A stretch of DNA of 64,000 nucleotides from Macrostomum hystrix (taxonomy: Eukaryota > Platyhelminthes > Macrostomidae): the NCBI GenBank assembly GCA_950097015.1, contig CATNEN010000007.1:8433001-8497000 (forward strand). Direction: 5' to 3'. How positions within the stretch are numbered: the first letter of the stretch is position 1; each line of letters opens with the position of its first letter. The notes under the pieces are model-generated. The model saw only the letters and a program-made list of their open reading frames with translations, was not told where the DNA came from and made no database searches. This document shows, piece after piece, positions 1 through 12,000 of this stretch. The translations under genes and the position numbers were made by a program.

Positions 1-1392
1 GACTGACACTCGAGCTGGAAGCATTGCTTAGCAGTCTGCAGTGTCTGTCCGAGTGCTGTGGCTGCTTGCTGTCGTTTTTTATCCCGAAAATTTCGCGCCG
101 GTTTGTTCTTCAGTTCCTTAACTGGATTCCGCAGCCTTCGTAGAAGCGCGTTTTACTCCAATTTCTACTTTCCCTAGCCGACACAGTGTACAGGTTGCGG
201 GAGGCGCGCAAAGCCTAATCTGCCCTACCACTGCACCCCTGATTTGACTTGCGCGCATTCGCTGGGTCCGCGAACCATTTTATCATTCCTGGCTGAACCC
301 ATCTATGCATTCATGAATCTTCTTTTTTACCAGATAGCAACTGCGCCTGCCTCAGCATTTTTTGTTAGGGGCGAAGCGCCACTATCAGTTTCAGTTGAAA
401 TGGCGCGGGCGTGAGTCACAGAAATTCTTCCCCCATCTGATTAAGGGAAGGAGAGAAAATTAATCGGTCTCCCAATTTCACACTGGACGCCCCTGTGCAC
501 GCCTGCTCGCACGGAACCTATCTATCGCAAGATTATTTAACTGCAATTGATGCGCGATAGTCGATGGACTGATTCTTCCAGGAATACCTAAATTTATTCA
601 TCCAAAGTTTAAGGACCGCTGTCGAAGTATTCCTACAGTCGCAGCAGCATTCTAGCTTGAACCCGAAAAAAACTTCGTATTGAACCATATCGATCTGAGC
701 TTCTACATTAAGTTAAATAATTTCGGCTTTTTCTGCTAATCATCATTTTCATTAGAAATTTTTGTTAGTGGATTATCGTTTTATATTAAAAGCGAAAAAT
801 CGAATTAGCTCGAATGCATCTCAATTTCAGTGCCGAATATAGTTTTTTTGGGTCTATACCTTATATTGTTGGAAACAATCGGCTCTTGTTTGCATACGTG
901 TGTCCGTGGACTGCAGTGAACGATCAGTACTCTTAGTATACACAGGACATAGCATCTTAGAAAAATTGTCTAAGAACTGCAGAATAGAGTCTATAGGCAT
1001 CAGAGTATTTTGTGCTTTACAATTATTGAAATATTAGCAATCGGCAATAATTCGTTTACTTGTCTTACATAGATACAAAAGTCTTGCTTATAAGATTCAT
1101 GACGAAGGATTTAGTTTTTAATCGCTGGTATGGCACTATATGTTATATCTAGTCTAAATAATACTCTTTAGGTACAAGCTAGTATTTTTGGCGTAAATTA
1201 CTATTACGCATCAAAATATTGTTTTTTCGATTACAGCCGTCGTGGTTTGAACATTCTATCGGCGAGCTAATATTATTATATATATTATAATTCAACGTGC
1301 ACTCACCCACGTGATTGCAGCTGCGCATCTCTTCGTCTTGTGCGTTTAGTACTTAAAAAAGTTATTTTACATAAGAAATAAAAAGAAAATAA
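1..1392. other. 5' flank of RRM1, no gene recognised
   Basis: AT-rich DNA without a recognisable coding region. It should hold the promoter and 5' UTR of the ribonucleotide reductase gene that starts at 1393, but I see no convincing TATA box. Confidence 0.5.
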
Positions 1393-4300
1393 ATGACAAG
1401 CGAAGGCAGACATCCCAGTGGTGAAAATCTATACGTCATTAAAAGAGGTAAGTTTAAAAGAAGCAACTCAAAAGAAAGTAAGGACAGCTGCACAGCACTG
1501 CCATTAGTGCGTAACCAATGAGATTCGAACCACAGGGGTATGGGGTTGCTTATATTGGATACAAGCAATTCATTAATTATCTTTCCTTTTTAAACAATAC
1601 ATGTATGCTCTTTTGTCGGAATGCTCTTTGATTGGTAAGAGTATTGTTACGCTATACTATGTTTACGCTACCTACCTAGTATATAGTACTGTAAGGCATA
1701 TTCGGCATTAGGTAAAAAACTGTCCACGTATTAAAAATTAGATTTGTAAAAAAAATCTGGCCTTCTGTCTATAGATATAGTTCTTGTCAGTCTTTTAGTG
1801 GTAAATATCAACATGACTAAAAGTTATTTTCATGTGCCCCCATCCTTTGTCAAGATCATGTAGTGTTTTCCCAAAAATTGGGTGTGCATTGGTGTTGCCT
1901 GTCAAATTAGGCCAGCATGCTTGGTGTACATTTGCATCACACTGAATTCTTAACATGCACACTTGGTGCTCAAGCACTTATAGTAACAATAACAAGTAAC
2001 CTTATTGAGAATAGAAAATCAACTTAGGCCTACTGTTAATTTTTCAGATAGTTTACTTTAAAGTATGCAAATTTAACATTTTTAGTGTGAACTCTAGCCT
2101 TCTAATTGTTTTTTTCTGGGGTGCATCCAACATGATCTGGACTACTTGCCCTAATCTGTGTAGCCAATTAGAGCTATTGTGTGGCACTCAAGAGACTAAA
2201 TCTATATGACTCTTGCTTGTTCAATAAGTCAACAGGACAATGGGAGACCATCCCTACATTTAATTGCCTAAATGATAATAATAATAATACTTGCAGGAGG
2301 GCTGCAGTCAATGAAACATAATTTGGTGGCACTAGACCAAATGCCAGCAAGGATAAAATTCTGCACATTATGCTAACTCCTGAGCATATTTGCACAGAGA
2401 TTCTATATGTAGGCATACACTCACATAGGTGTGTACATGTGCCTTGACTTTCTCATTGTCAAGCAGTGTACACCCTAGCTGATATAGGTTTTTCAATTTA
2501 ACAGATGAGTGTACTGAAGCAATGTATAGTTATGTCTTGCTAAATAGAAATCAAACCCCTAGGCTTTTAGTCATAAGTAAGAGACTCCAACAACTGGGCT
2601 GAACCTAATTTGCTGAAAATTAAATGTATAGTCTTATAATAACATTCAGTAAAAAAATAGCATTGCATTGAAAAAGCCAAAAGAGTTGCAACAACTTGGT
2701 TGCTAAACATAGTCTAAGGTGCCTGTAACTAGTTGATCAAACTTTTGACTCGTTGCTCTTATATAAACTTCAAGTTTATATTATGTCTATAAGCTTATAT
2801 ACTTAAATTTTGCATGCTTTTTACATTTTTACTTAGAATTTCAACATTTTATACATTTGTACTTTGAATTTTAAATAAATAAGCTGCATGTCTTTAACTA
2901 AATCCTATCCTATAGACTATATATTCAATTTTCATCCATACAGACCAGACTCGTGAGAAAGTCCACTATGACAAGATCACTGCCCGAATTCAAAGCCTTT
3001 GTGCTGGCTTAAATGAGGACTATGTGGAACCCGTAAGTAGCATGATTAAAACTGACAATTTCAATGCATCATCAAGCAAGCCTCAATGGAGGTAAAAGCA
3101 TTGTAATAGCAAAATGAGTTTTTATCATTTTTACAGGCAGCCATCACTCGCAAGGTGATCAGCGGCCTCTACCCTGGCGTGACCACCTCGGAGCTGGACA
3201 ACTTGGCCGCTGAGACGGCAGCCACCATGACTACAAAGCATCCGGACTATGCCATCCTGGCTGCCCGCATCGCCGTGTCCAACCTGCACAAAGACACCAA
3301 GGAGAAGTTCTCGGAGGTGATGAAGGACCTGTTCGAGTACGTGAACCCCAAGACTGGCCTTCACTCGCCCATGGTGACCCGCGAGTTCCTGGATTTCGTG
3401 ACGGCTAACCGAGAGCGCCTGGACTCTGCTATCGATTTCAAGCGCGATCTGGACTACAACTACTTCGGCTTCAAGACCCTAGAGCGCTCCTACCTGTTAA
3501 AGATCAATAAGCGAGTTGCTGAGCGGCCCCAGCACCTGCTGATGCGCGTTGCCTGCGGCATCCACTGCGGCAATGTAGACGCCGCTCTGGAGTCATACGA
3601 GCTGATGTCGCAGCGCTGGTTCACCCATGCCAGCCCGACACTGTTTAACTCGGGCACACCGAAGCCGCAGCTCAGCTCCTGCTTCCTCCTGACCATGAAG
3701 GATGACAGCATCGAGGGCATCTACGACACGCTGAAGCAGTGCGCCCTGATCTCTAAGTCCGCTGGCGGAGTCGGCCTTAACATCCATTGCATCCGCAGCA
3801 CCGGCTCCTACATTGCCGGCACCAATGGCACATCCAATGGCATTGTGCCTCTACTGAGAGTGTTCAACAACACTGCCAGGTGAGTTGCCGTGCTTTTCAC
3901 ACATTGCTCCTACATGTGTAATTACATGGGCTGTACTCTCCAACTACAGGTACGTTGACCAGGGTGGAAACAAGCGGCCTGGCGCATTTGCCATCTACCT
4001 GGAGCCCTGGCACCCGGATGTATTTGAGTTTCTCGACCTGCGCAAGAACACTGGTAAGGACGAGCAGCGAGCCAGGGACCTGTTCTACGCACTGTGGGTG
4101 CCGGACATCTTCATGCAGCGCGTGGAGTCCAACGGCCATTGGACTCTCATGGATCCGCACGAGTGTCCGGGCCTGCCTGAGGCCTGGGGCGCCGACTTCG
4201 ACAAGCTCTACGAATCGTACGAAGCCGCTGGCAAGGGTCGGCGCACTGTGCGCGCCCAGGAGCTGTGGTACGCCATCATCGAGGCCCAGATCGAGACCGG

Positions 4301-6757
4301 CACGCCCTACATGCTCTATAAGGACGCCTGCAACGCTAAAAGCAACCAGCAGCACTTGGGCACCATTAAGTGCTCAAATCTGTGCACAGAAATTGTTGAG
4401 TACAGCAGCCCGGACGAAGTGGCCGTTTGCAACCTGGCCAGCATAGCGCTGAACCGGTGAGAGTTTTGTGTCACGCGACACCTTGTGAATGAGAAGACGC
4501 ACAGGATTTTAGCTTTAATGATCCCGTCCATCGTGCCCAACCCGGCCAGGTTCGTGAAGGAGCCGGGCCAGTTCGACTTTGCCATGCTGCGCCGTGTCAC
4601 TCACGTTGTAGTACGAAACCTCAACCGAATCATCGACATCAATTTTTACCCCGTGCCTGAGGCCAAGCGCTCCAATATGCGCCACCGGCCCATCGGCATC
4701 GGCGTGCAGGGCCTGGCCGACGCCTTCCAGCTGATGCGCTACGCTTGGGAGTCTCCGGAGGCCGCCCAGCTCAACAAGGATATCTTCGGCACCATCTATT
4801 ACTCAGCTCTGGAGGCCAGCTGCTGGGAGGCCAAGGAGTGCGGGCCGCACGAGACTCATCCGGGCAGTCCGGCTAGCCGGGGCATCCTGCAGCCGGACAT
4901 GTGGTCCGTGGCCACGCCCGACCGGCCTGACATTGGCCTGAATTGGACCAGCCTGCGGGCGGACATTGCTAAGTACGGCCTGCGCAACAGCCTGCTGCTG
5001 GCACCCATGCCCACCGCCTCAACAGCTCAGATCCTGGGCAACAATGAGAGCATCGAGGCTTACACCAGCAATGTCTACAGCCGACGGGTGCTGTCTGGCG
5101 AATTCCAGGTGGTCAATCCGCACCTGCTTCGGGACCTCACCCGGCTGGGACTGTGGTCTGACGATCTCAAGACTGCCATTGTGGCTAATCAGGTGCGGGA
5201 TTCGAGCTTAGGTTCTTTTCTTTGTTCTTGCTTCGTGTTAAAATTAGGGAAATGTTGTAAAAAGATTTGTAGATTCCAAGTTAGCAAGGTGATTAATTAC
5301 TTAGATTAGGGCCTAGTCTTATACGGAGTCAAAGTCTTATGACTTATACTATTTCTTAGCTCGGGCTTATTCAAATCTTGTTTATTAAAGAGGAAACACT
5401 AATTAGTTTGACCTCGTAGTGAGTGGCTTACTTACTTAATTGCAGGGGGGCCTGGGGCACTTGACGCACAAGCGCAGGAACGGCATGCCCCCAGGCCGGC
5501 GAACTAGGCGGGAGTCGCCCATCGCGCCATCTAGACCCCTGAACACAGGCACCTCATACACAGCCGCAAGCCAAGCGGGGAAGGGGGCGGCAGCCGGAGT
5601 GCCTCTCACCCCCAGGCCCGCACACGCACAGAGCTGACCAAACCAGGGGAGGACTTATATGCCTGAAGGGTAGGGACGAGAGGACCAAGCCACGCGCGCA
5701 GACGGCTGGTGAAACCTCGCCGCTCAGAGCACGCAAGGCTGGTGCACACCCGCCCCACCCCCCATACAACGCCTCACACCCGGCCCAACGCACAAACACA
5801 AACACAAACAAGCAGGCACACAGAAGGCAGGAGCGAAGCTATTATTTCAAGCTTTGATTGCACGAAATATGGTGCACCTCCGCCGGTCGCTACTGTCCAA
5901 ACCCCCCCAACAAGTCCCGAAATTAATCGTGACTTGAAGGGTGAATCGAACTAGCGTCCTTTGGAGTGCGAGGCAGCGACGTTAGCCGCTGACCCACTCG
6001 CCCCCTGTAGTGAGTGGCAGAGCGGTCAAATGTGTTTGATTCTCGAACCAAGGGCCGCAGTGAGGCCACATTTATTTGGGGCGCAGCCGCTGAGAGAACT
6101 TTTAGCGTCTTGTGCAATTTACGCCCTTGAGAACCAACCTCCAAGGCACAGTGAAAGCGTACACTGCCTAACGATGAGAATTCCAGGGAAGTGTGTTTGA
6201 GTGTGTTGTGGCAGGGGCCCACAGCCCTCCTGCAAATTTATTTCTATTTTTTTGTAAGGCCTCGTTGGAACTGAATTAGGTAATTTCACACTGCAGCCTT
6301 CCTATCTTCTTCCCGCCTCCAGGGCTCAGTGCAGAGCATCGAAGGCATCCCGCAGGAGGTGAAGGATCTGTACAAGACCGTGTGGGAGATTCCCCAGAAG
6401 CGCATCATGGAGATGGCGGCCGATCGCGGCGCCTATATCGACCAGAGCCAGAGCCTGAACCTGCACATTGCCCAGCCCAACTTCGCTAAGATCACCAGCA
6501 TGCACTTCTTCGCCTGGCGCAGCGGCCTGAAGACCGGCATGTACTACCTGCGCACCAGGCCTGCAGCCCAGCCCATCCAGTTCACTGTTGACAAGGCCCG
6601 GGTTCGCGTCAAAGGCAAGGAGAACGACACCGCGGCCGACCCGACTGGCGAGGCCAAGCAGGCCGAGGCCGCCATGCAGGAGCTGCGCCTGCAGAACCAA
6701 CGCGACATGCTCTGCTCGCTGGAGAACAAGGACGCCTGCCTCAGCTGCCAGGGCTGA
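1393..6757 (+). CDS. RRM1: Ribonucleoside-diphosphate reductase large subunit (R1), 6 exons
   Basis: Reduces ribonucleoside diphosphates to deoxyribonucleotides with the R2 subunit in the cytosol. Exons: 1393-1447, 2944-3032, 3137-3879, 3950-4456, 4550-5192, 6323-6757. All junctions are GT-AG, phases agree, and the sum is 2472 nt, giving 823 aa (human RRM1 has 792). Exon 1 encodes a short N terminus ending in LYVIKR, the start of the ATP-cone, which continues in exon 2 ([13 protein letters not shown]). Visible hallmarks are the active-site cysteine in PQLSSCFLL (about residue 230), the NLCTE motif, the second redox cysteine in VCNLAS, the [14 protein letters not shown] loop, and the C-terminal shuttle CxxC (CLSCQ). 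The human alignment is nearly colinear, which fixed the exon 4/5 junction at 4550. Introns 1 and 5 hold SINE pieces but no minisatellite, unlike the neighbouring genes. The exon 1 assignment rests on the short match plus phase. Confidence 0.95.
2270..2480 (-). mobile_element. SINE fragment (3' half), in RRM1 intron 1
   Basis: Reverse-strand copy of the 3' half of the tRNA-derived SINE seen complete at 47966-48315. It starts on the plus strand with an (ATA)n tail near 2275, then 'ggagggctgcag', and runs to 'gactttctcattgtcaa'. The tRNA-like head is missing, or is represented by a diverged tRNA-like stretch near 2540-2610 that has a B-box-like 'gggtttgattt' on the minus strand. Confidence 0.65.
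5440..5960. other. GC-rich insert of unknown type in RRM1 intron 5
   Basis: A GC-rich block in an otherwise AT-rich intron, with no recognisable protein. It ends next to a tRNA-like stretch on the minus strand (about 5920-6000, B-box-like 'agttcgattca'). It could be a remnant of a retroelement untranslated region; I cannot name the family. Confidence 0.3.
6006..6240 (+). mobile_element. tRNA-derived SINE copy, in RRM1 intron 5
   Basis: Carries the A-box-like 'gtggcagagcggt', a diverged B box, then the SINE body ('aggccacatttatttgggg', 'ccaacctccaaggcacagtg') and the 'cccacagccctcctgcaaat' tail. Same family as 47966-48315, with an internal deletion before the tail. Confidence 0.8.
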
Positions 6758-6861
6758 TGCTGGCCCACCGGCTCTGTTTGCAAATTTACTTCTGGCCTGA
6801 CTACTCACAGTAAGCACTGGCAGCTACTCAACCCCCACATTGCGCACCTGTGCTGCTGCGT

Positions 6862-6867
6862 ATTAAA
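6862..6867 (+). terminator. Candidate poly(A) signal of RRM1
   Basis: ATTAAA variant 105 bp after the stop codon. It is the closest hexamer-like signal; a further TATTAAAG lies near 7020. Confidence 0.4.
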
Positions 6868-7890
6868 TTAATTTAGACTGTAGTCTGAAATTTTCAAACT
6901 GCTAGCCCAATTATTTCATCACCAACCCTTTCTGATCTAGTTCTCAAGCATCTGGCACCGTGCAATTAGTAGGCAATCATATGTTTAATTAATTAAGTAT
7001 TTTATTGCACTGTTGTGTGTTTATTAAAGCATTTTTATTTCTCAATTTTATACCGTCTTCTTTTATTAGGCACCTGCAAAATCTTTTTTTGTACTCCATT
7101 TTTCTACCGCAGCTACTGTCAGTAGCACTGATTGAATTGTTCGCACTTTTCATATCTATATTTTGTCTCCGATTGTACCAAATATAACAGTTTCTGTTTA
7201 ATTCAATTCGGCCCAGCCCCAAAATTAGAAAACTAATTTTCGACGCTATTTTTATTAAATATGCCTGCTTGCTAGCTGTTTTCCGTCTTTTATTTACACA
7301 CGCGGATGTGTCGGTATTGGCAATGCTAACTAACAGAGCAATGTTAGTTGGCCTTGTCAGCAGGGTCTTCAATGAGAATCGCTGGATATCTCGAAAATGT
7401 TGAAGTCAAACGACTTTAAAAGTCAGTTTATCGTAAAGGGTGGAAATTTTGAATCAGTATTGCAGAAAATCGGTCATTAGCATACCTGTTGTAGATGATA
7501 CCTAATTGCTTCAAGAAATTCTGAGTCATACTTGTTGATTCATTTAAGACTACTCTAAACTAAAAATAGCCGCATGCTTTTTGGCCTTTACAACATCGGA
7601 ATATTTAATGAGACCGTCTGATAACGGAAAATCAACGTATATCGCAGGACTTATCGCTCGCCCTGGGGGTGGTGGGGTGAATTTTCCTTTCTCGCCTTTC
7701 CTCTGTTGCACTTCTGTGTACGCCAAGCTGTCTCAGCTCCTTGCACAGCTATGTACATGCATTGAAAGTGTACATGAAACCCGCCTCAGACCATTCCAAG
7801 GTGAAGAAGGAGAGAGAGACAGTCGAATGGTCGGCAAAACAGAAATGACTTCCACAGACCCCTCAGCCCTTGCTGCGTTAGCCGGCTGTG
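6868..7890. other. Intergenic region RRM1-GRAMD4
   Basis: AT-rich then mixed-composition DNA. I see no gene, repeat array or SINE body in it. Confidence 0.5.
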
Positions 7891-7898
7891 TATAAATA
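7891..7898 (+). promoter_or_regulatory. TATA box, probable GRAMD4 promoter
   Basis: TATAAATA, with a strong splice-donor sequence (GGTGAGTG) about 150 bp downstream. This fits a promoter for a short non-coding first exon. Confidence 0.55.
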
Positions 7899-7921
7899 TA
7901 GCTCAGGAAACCGAATGCCTG

Positions 7922-8041
7922 CTTATGCAGTAGTTGTCTAGGACTTGCTGCATTCTGCGTCTGTCTTCTGCTCCTTGGAAAGCTGCGAGGCCGTCTGGTG
8001 TGCGGCTTGGTTTCATAGAGAACTCTCCGAATAACCGCAGG
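7922..8041 (+). other. Candidate non-coding first exon of GRAMD4
   Basis: Starts about 30 bp after the TATA box and ends at a consensus donor (gcagG|GTGAGTG, GT at 8042). It would join to the acceptor 'aaatttcag' at 9059, 16 nt before the GRAMD4 ATG. This is inferred from splice signals only; a spliced leader at the same acceptor is the alternative. Confidence 0.4.
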
Positions 8042-8225
8042 GTGAGTGCACGGGTCATGTGACAAATTGTACTGGCCTTGGATGAACTGACAGACTTTGG
8101 TGTGAATTCGGAGATTTATTCTTGCACACAGTGCCCAGAGCATCTGTCCACCCAGCTCAAGATCTAGGAAATGTTCCTCAGAAAAATTTGCATTTTTGAT
8201 ATTTGGACTATACATTTTTATTTAA

Positions 8226-8960
8226 ATTCTCCTAGAATCGGAGTTTCCTAAAATCGGAGTTTCCTAAAATCGGAGTTTGCTAAAATCAGGGTTTTTTAGA
8301 ATCAGAGTTTTTATAGAATTTGAGTTTCCTAGTATCGTAGTTTACTAGAATCTGAGCTTCCTATTATAGTATCGGGGTTTCTTAGAATCGGAGTTTCCTA
8401 AAATCAAAGTTTCTTACAATCGGACTTTCCTAAAATCGAAGTTTCTCAGAATCGGAGTTTCCTAGAGTCCTAGTTTCACAGAATCGGAGTTTCCTAGTAT
8501 CGGAGTTTCCTAGTATCGGAGTTTCCTAGAGTCTGAGTTTCCTAGAATCGGAGTTTTCTAGAATCTGAGTTTCCTAGAATCGAAGTTTCCTAGAGTCGGA
8601 GTTTTCTAGAATCGGAGTTTCCTAGAATCTGAGTTTCCTAGAATCTGAGTTTCCTAGAATCTGAGTTTCCTAGAATCGAAGTTTCCTAGAGTCGGAGTTT
8701 TCTAGAATCGGAGTTTCTTAGAGTCCGAGTTTCCTAGTATCGTAGTTTCCTAGAATCGTAGTTTTCTAGAATCGGAGTATCCTATTATATAGTATCGGAG
8801 TTTGCTAGAATCTGAGTTTCCTATTATGTAGTATCGGAGTTTGCCGGAATCTGAATTTCCAAGAATCCGAGTTTCTCAGAATCGGAGTTTCTTAGAATCG
8901 GAGTCTCCAAGAATCGGAGTTCCCTAGAATCGGAGTTTCCAACTATTGGAGCTTCCTCGA
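8226..8960. repeat. 16-bp minisatellite, upstream part
   Basis: Degenerate array of 'cctagaatcggagttt'-like 16-mers in the presumed 5' UTR intron of GRAMD4. The same motif continues at 9355-9830, on the other side of the first coding exon. Confidence 0.9.
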
Positions 8961-9075
8961 AAAACGTGTTTATTTGTCCCTAGGACGGCAAGACTGAGTT
9001 AATTTACATTCGGGGGCCACATCATGCCTTGATCGACTGGCGAAATCGAAAAATTTCAGATTCTGCCCGAGCCGA

Positions 9076-12000
9076 ATGGCTTCAACACCGCAGTCGGGCC
9101 CGACCACCCTGGCTGGCCGGCTGAAGAACCGCCTGCGCCGCTCAGTTCAGCACGAGGCCGGACAGACGGCGGCACCATCGCTGCAGCCGGACACCGGCAC
9201 GATGGAATCTGAAATTGATGATAAGCAGCACTTGGAGTTTGTGCTGGTGAGATTAGAGTTCAAATTAAGTCGGTTACAAGAATCGAGCTCACAATAATCG
9301 AGTTGACAAGAATTTAGTTTGCAATAATCGAGTTTGCAGGAAGTGTATGTACGATCATCTGAGTTTCCTAGAATCTGAGTTTCCTAGAATCTGAGTTTCC
9401 TAGAATCTGAGTTTCCTAGAATCTGAGTTTCCTAGAATCTGAGTTTCCTGGAATCTGAGTTTCCAAAAATAAAGACTTTACAATAATCAAGTCTACGGGA
9501 AGTGTGTGCACGATAATCTTAGTTTCTGAGAATATTTGTTTCCAAGAATCTGAGTTTCATGGAATCTGAGTTTACAAGAATCTAAGTTTACAAGAATCTA
9601 AGTTTACAAGAATCTAAGTTTACAAGAATCGAGTTTACAAGAATTTGAGTTTCCAAGAATCTGATTTTACAAGAATCGAGTTTACAATAATCGAGTTTCC
9701 AAGAATCTGATTTTACAAGAATCGAGTTTACAAGAATCGAGTTTCCAAGAATCTGAGTTTACAAGAATCGAGTTTTCTAGAATCAAAATTGTTAGAATCT
9801 GTGTTTCCTACAATTGACTTGACTAGTATCGAGTTTCGTGAAATAGAGTTTACGAGTTTTCTCTGTTCTGTTTGTTGCCATCCAATTTTGGGTTTGTTTT
9901 TCCTTAAACAACGACTCCACAGGCCACGGAGGAGCCGCAGCCGCAGCCAGACCTTGACGACTGTGCCGAGCTGTCCGAGCTGTTGATTGCCGCCGCCGCG
10001 GTGGACGAGGCTGACGATGAACAGCCGATGTTGCCGCCGCAGCAGCCGCAGCCGCCGCCGTCTCCGGCAGAGCAGCAGCTGCGGGCCCAGCTGCTGTCAC
10101 TGGCCATCGAGAACGAGACGCTGCGGGCGCGGGCCAGCCAGGAGGAGAGCGAGCTCGTCAGCCGGCTGCGCCGACAGCTCTCGGAGGAGCGAACTGCCCG
10201 CCTGCGCGCTGAGACGGTCGCCGCAGATGCCGCCGCGGCCGCAGCCGGAGCTGCCGGCAAACCATCCTCTGGCGGTGGACCTATGTGAGGAACCTTCTCT
10301 CCTCCCTTCCTCTCACCCTTCCTGGCAACCCTTGCTGGCAACCCTTCCTCTCACTCTTCCTCTACACTCCTTTTTTAAACTCTCAATCCTTCGCCCCTTA
10401 CTGTCAGTAGGTTGTGGCGGGTGCCGATTCCTTTGTAAATTGAATTTAGCAACAAAAAACTAGCCCGCGGGGTTCGTCTATTACGAACGGCTCGCTAAAG
10501 TGCAGCTGCTTGTCATCGTCGCTTCAATGCACATAGTGAGCTGGCTTTCTCAAGTGACCCTTTATTCTGCTCCCCGTCTTCTCACCCAACTCCGTCTCCC
10601 GTTCTTGCGTCTCACTTTCGCTTTCGGCCCCACCAGCCTCCGCTCCATCTCTCATCTGCTCTGGCAGCGAAGTCGCTTTGCCCCTGTTTGCTAATGGCCT
10701 TGCCTTGTAAGCCTAAGTGTGAGCCTCTTTGTGTCAAACACCGAAAAGGGACTGTTTGCAATACCTGTCAAGCTGCCTAAACGAGTGTTGCCGTGACGAC
10801 TGAGTGGCATGTTAACGACGCGACAGCTCCGAAACACGGGGCATCATTTGCTCAAACAGACTGCTTAAAATTCGCTTTTCGCGTCCAAGATTGTAGGAAC
10901 CCATTTGGAATCCTATGTGCTGTTTGAAATGTGTGAGATTTGCTGTTTGAAATGTGTGAGATGTGCTGTTTGAAATGTGTGAGATGTGCTGTTTGAAATG
11001 TGTGAGATGTGCTGTTTGAAATGTGTGAGATGTGCTGTTTGAAATGTGTGAGATTTGCTGTTTGAAATGTGTGAGATGTGCTGTTTGAAATGTGTGAGAT
11101 GTGCTGTTTGAAATGTGTGAGATGTGCTGTTTGAAATGTGTGATATGCGTCCCCGCTCTCTATCCTGCAGATCCCGAGCTGTTGCCAGCCTGCGCAGGCG
11201 CCGTCAAGCTCGAGCAGCCGCAGCAGCAGCAGCCGACGCAGCTGCCGCTGAAGGAATGGCTGCTATGCCAGAGGGAGTCCCTGGGGCGTCGGCAGCCGAG
11301 GACGCCGACCTGGAGTCTCTGGACAGCGACAGCGACGCTGAGCCGGATGACGCCCCAGTTGGGCGCCGACCGAAGAGCTTCTGCAGCCGCCTCCGAGTCT
11401 GGGCAGCGAGCCAGCTGCTCGACCTGATGGAGGACATGCAGCAGCCGACGGAGGCCGACGGGGCGGCGGCCGCTGCGGCTGCGGCTGCGGATGAGCCACA
11501 GTTGTCGGCGCGGCGGCTGAAAGCGAACGCGACTAGGTTCGGGCGCAATGTCCGTCCGCTGACTCGCAGTCTCCGCGGTCTTCAGGGCGTCCTGCGGTGG
11601 CGCTCGCCCTCCTACACCGCACTGGTGATCGCGGTGAGGCCAGCAGCATCCGTTCATTGAATGCCCGAGTGCCCGAATTGACATTCCCAATTACCCTTCA
11701 CAATCTCCCCTTTACAATCTCTTCCCGATCTAACTTTCCTAGGTCTCTTCCTAAAATCCCCTTTTAATCTATTCCCAATCTCCTCTTCCCAATCTCCTCT
11801 TCCCAATCTCCTCTTCCCAATCTCCTCTTCCCAATCTCCTCTTCCCAATCTCCTTCTCCCGATCTCCTCTTCCCAATCTCCTTCTCCCGATCTCCTCTTC
11901 CCAGTCTTCTCTTGCCAATCACCTCTTCCCAGTCTTCTCTTCCCAACCTCCTCTTCCCAATCTTCTCTTCCCAGTCTTCTCTTCCCAATCACCTCTTCCC

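Noticed and set aside
7581-8215. Small open frames upstream of GRAMD4
   Set aside because: No homology or coding signature; the region fits a promoter and non-coding exon better.
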